64,000 nt of DNA from Mytilisepta virgata (taxonomy: Eukaryota; Mollusca; Bivalvia; Mytilida; Mytilidae): contig CM051516.1 of the NCBI GenBank assembly GCA_028015205.1, forward strand, positions 32,316,230 to 32,380,229. The letters run 5' to 3'. The position numbers and the translations under genes were made by a program. A model generated the notes under the pieces. It saw nothing but the letters and a program-made list of their open reading frames with translations. It did not search any database and was not told the origin of the DNA. Position 1 is the first letter of the stretch. Every line of letters begins with the position of its first letter. Positions 63,257 to 64,000 of this stretch are shown here, piece after piece.

Positions 63257-63479
63257 CTGAAATTTGTTTATCAACTTTTTTTTATTCGGCTTTAGAGAGT
63301 TTACCCATTGGTAAAAGGGGACTTCGCTAAGCTGACATGACTGCAGCATGTTGACAAGAGAACAGCTGCAGTAAATATGGATACACTAGTATGCTTGCCC
63401 AATAAGATGTTGGATATTATAATATACGTTAAACAGTAATGAATAACTGACCTACAGAAAAAAACTCAAACTGCCGCTC

Positions 63480-64000
63480 CTTATGCGCATGATACGCCCG
63501 TAGGAAAATATTGATTTTTTTTGGCAAATAAATTCTCATGTTACTTTTTCAACCCCTTAACATATCTAAATTATAATAATCTACATGTAAAAACAATCTA
63601 AATATCATCTTTGTGTAAGCAGGAAATTCTATGCTTATAACAAATTGCTTATATTTGGACAATCTAAGTCCCGTAACTCTAGAACAACAAAAGTGAAAAC
63701 CGTCAAAATGTATACAGATCCTCAGACCACGACTTGTAAGATTGTGTGAAAGTTCGAAAAAAATCAGTCAAGGCGTACTCTAGGTAGTGCACAAAATGTG
63801 AAAAATTGTTTATTATATTTAGACAATCAAAGTCCCATTATTCTGGAACGACAAAAGTGAAAATCATCAAAAAGTATACAGACCTCCGACCACCATTTGT
63901 AATAATGTGTTAAAGTTTAAAATCATTGAAGGCTTACTAAAGTCAGTGTTCAACATGTGAAAATTGTTTTTATTGGGCAATCTAAGTCCTATAACTCTGG
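63480..64000 (+). repeat. Start of a ~160-bp array at the right edge
   Basis: GCGCATGATACGCCCGTAGG (63484) is followed by units marked by AAGTCCCGTAACTCTAG (63667), AAGTCCCATTATTCTGG (63829) and AAGTCCTATAACTCTGG (63984), 155-162 bases apart. It runs off the window. Confidence 0.6.

Noticed and set aside
63095..63349. Minus-strand frame overlapping exon 1 (and 56498-56692 at exon 3)
   Set aside because: These are alternative frames of the EGF exons and read through splice sites.

Overview
This window looks like AT-rich intronic DNA from an animal nuclear genome, most likely a bivalve mollusc and plausibly a mussel. No prokaryotic feature is visible: there are no operons, Shine-Dalgarno sites or rRNA. 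The coding content is short cysteine-rich exons with GT/AG borders, separated by introns of 0.8 to 13 kb that are full of repeats. The mollusc assignment is an inference from three things: the style of the EGF-like modules, tRNA-derived SINEs, and a wealth of elements with ~160-bp tandem cores and ACGG/GTCC microsatellites that resemble the bivalve 'pearl' elements.

The host gene lies on the minus strand and runs from high to low coordinates. I find 12 exons between 63256 and 2292. Each encodes one complete 8-cysteine EGF-like module and each is phase 1-1, so together they give one open frame of 1716 bases (572 codons). There are two module types: A (153 bp, six copies) and B (132 or 135 bp, six copies). 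The order in transcription is A-B-A-B-A-B-B-A-B-A-B-A, which suggests tandem duplication of a two-exon A-B unit. No start codon, signal peptide, transmembrane segment or other domain is in the window, so the gene is open at both ends. The modules resemble those of MEGF10/PEAR1/SREC-like receptors and of mollusc EGF-bearing receptor phosphatases; the exact family cannot be decided here.

The introns, from left to right. At 0.2-1.5 kb is a hairpin-ended repeat element (family F1). At 2.7-7.5 kb a duplicated 0.9-kb segment brackets a 158-bp array, and a second element (F2) is nested in that array. At 8.3-9.9 kb lies a decayed reverse transcriptase. F1 copies lie at 10.7-12.7, 16.7-18.3 and 21.0-23.1 kb. 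Foldback elements lie at 19.1-20.2 plus 25.9-26.6 kb and at 26.6-28.6 kb. A SINE at 25.3 kb has a clean target duplication. A broken PIF1-like helicase lies at 30.9-32.3 kb. Further F1 and RT remnants lie at 32.3-35.9 kb. A TTAA-flanked transposon lies at 38.3-39.8 kb. Arrays lie at 40.9-41.8, 43.0-43.8 and 44.3-45.5 kb. F1 copies follow at 45.5-51.1 kb. An element built of a 21-bp palindromic repeat lies at 51.3-52.2 kb and one filled with TTACG motifs at 53.9-54.8 kb. F1, SINE and other arrays continue to the right edge.

The points most worth follow-up are the alternating, fully symmetric EGF exon array with its duplicated introns; the F1 family, whose ends stay conserved (with base-paired changes in the hairpin and outward-facing splice-donor-like terminal repeats) while the ~160-bp cores differ; and the two TIR elements filled with very short repeats.
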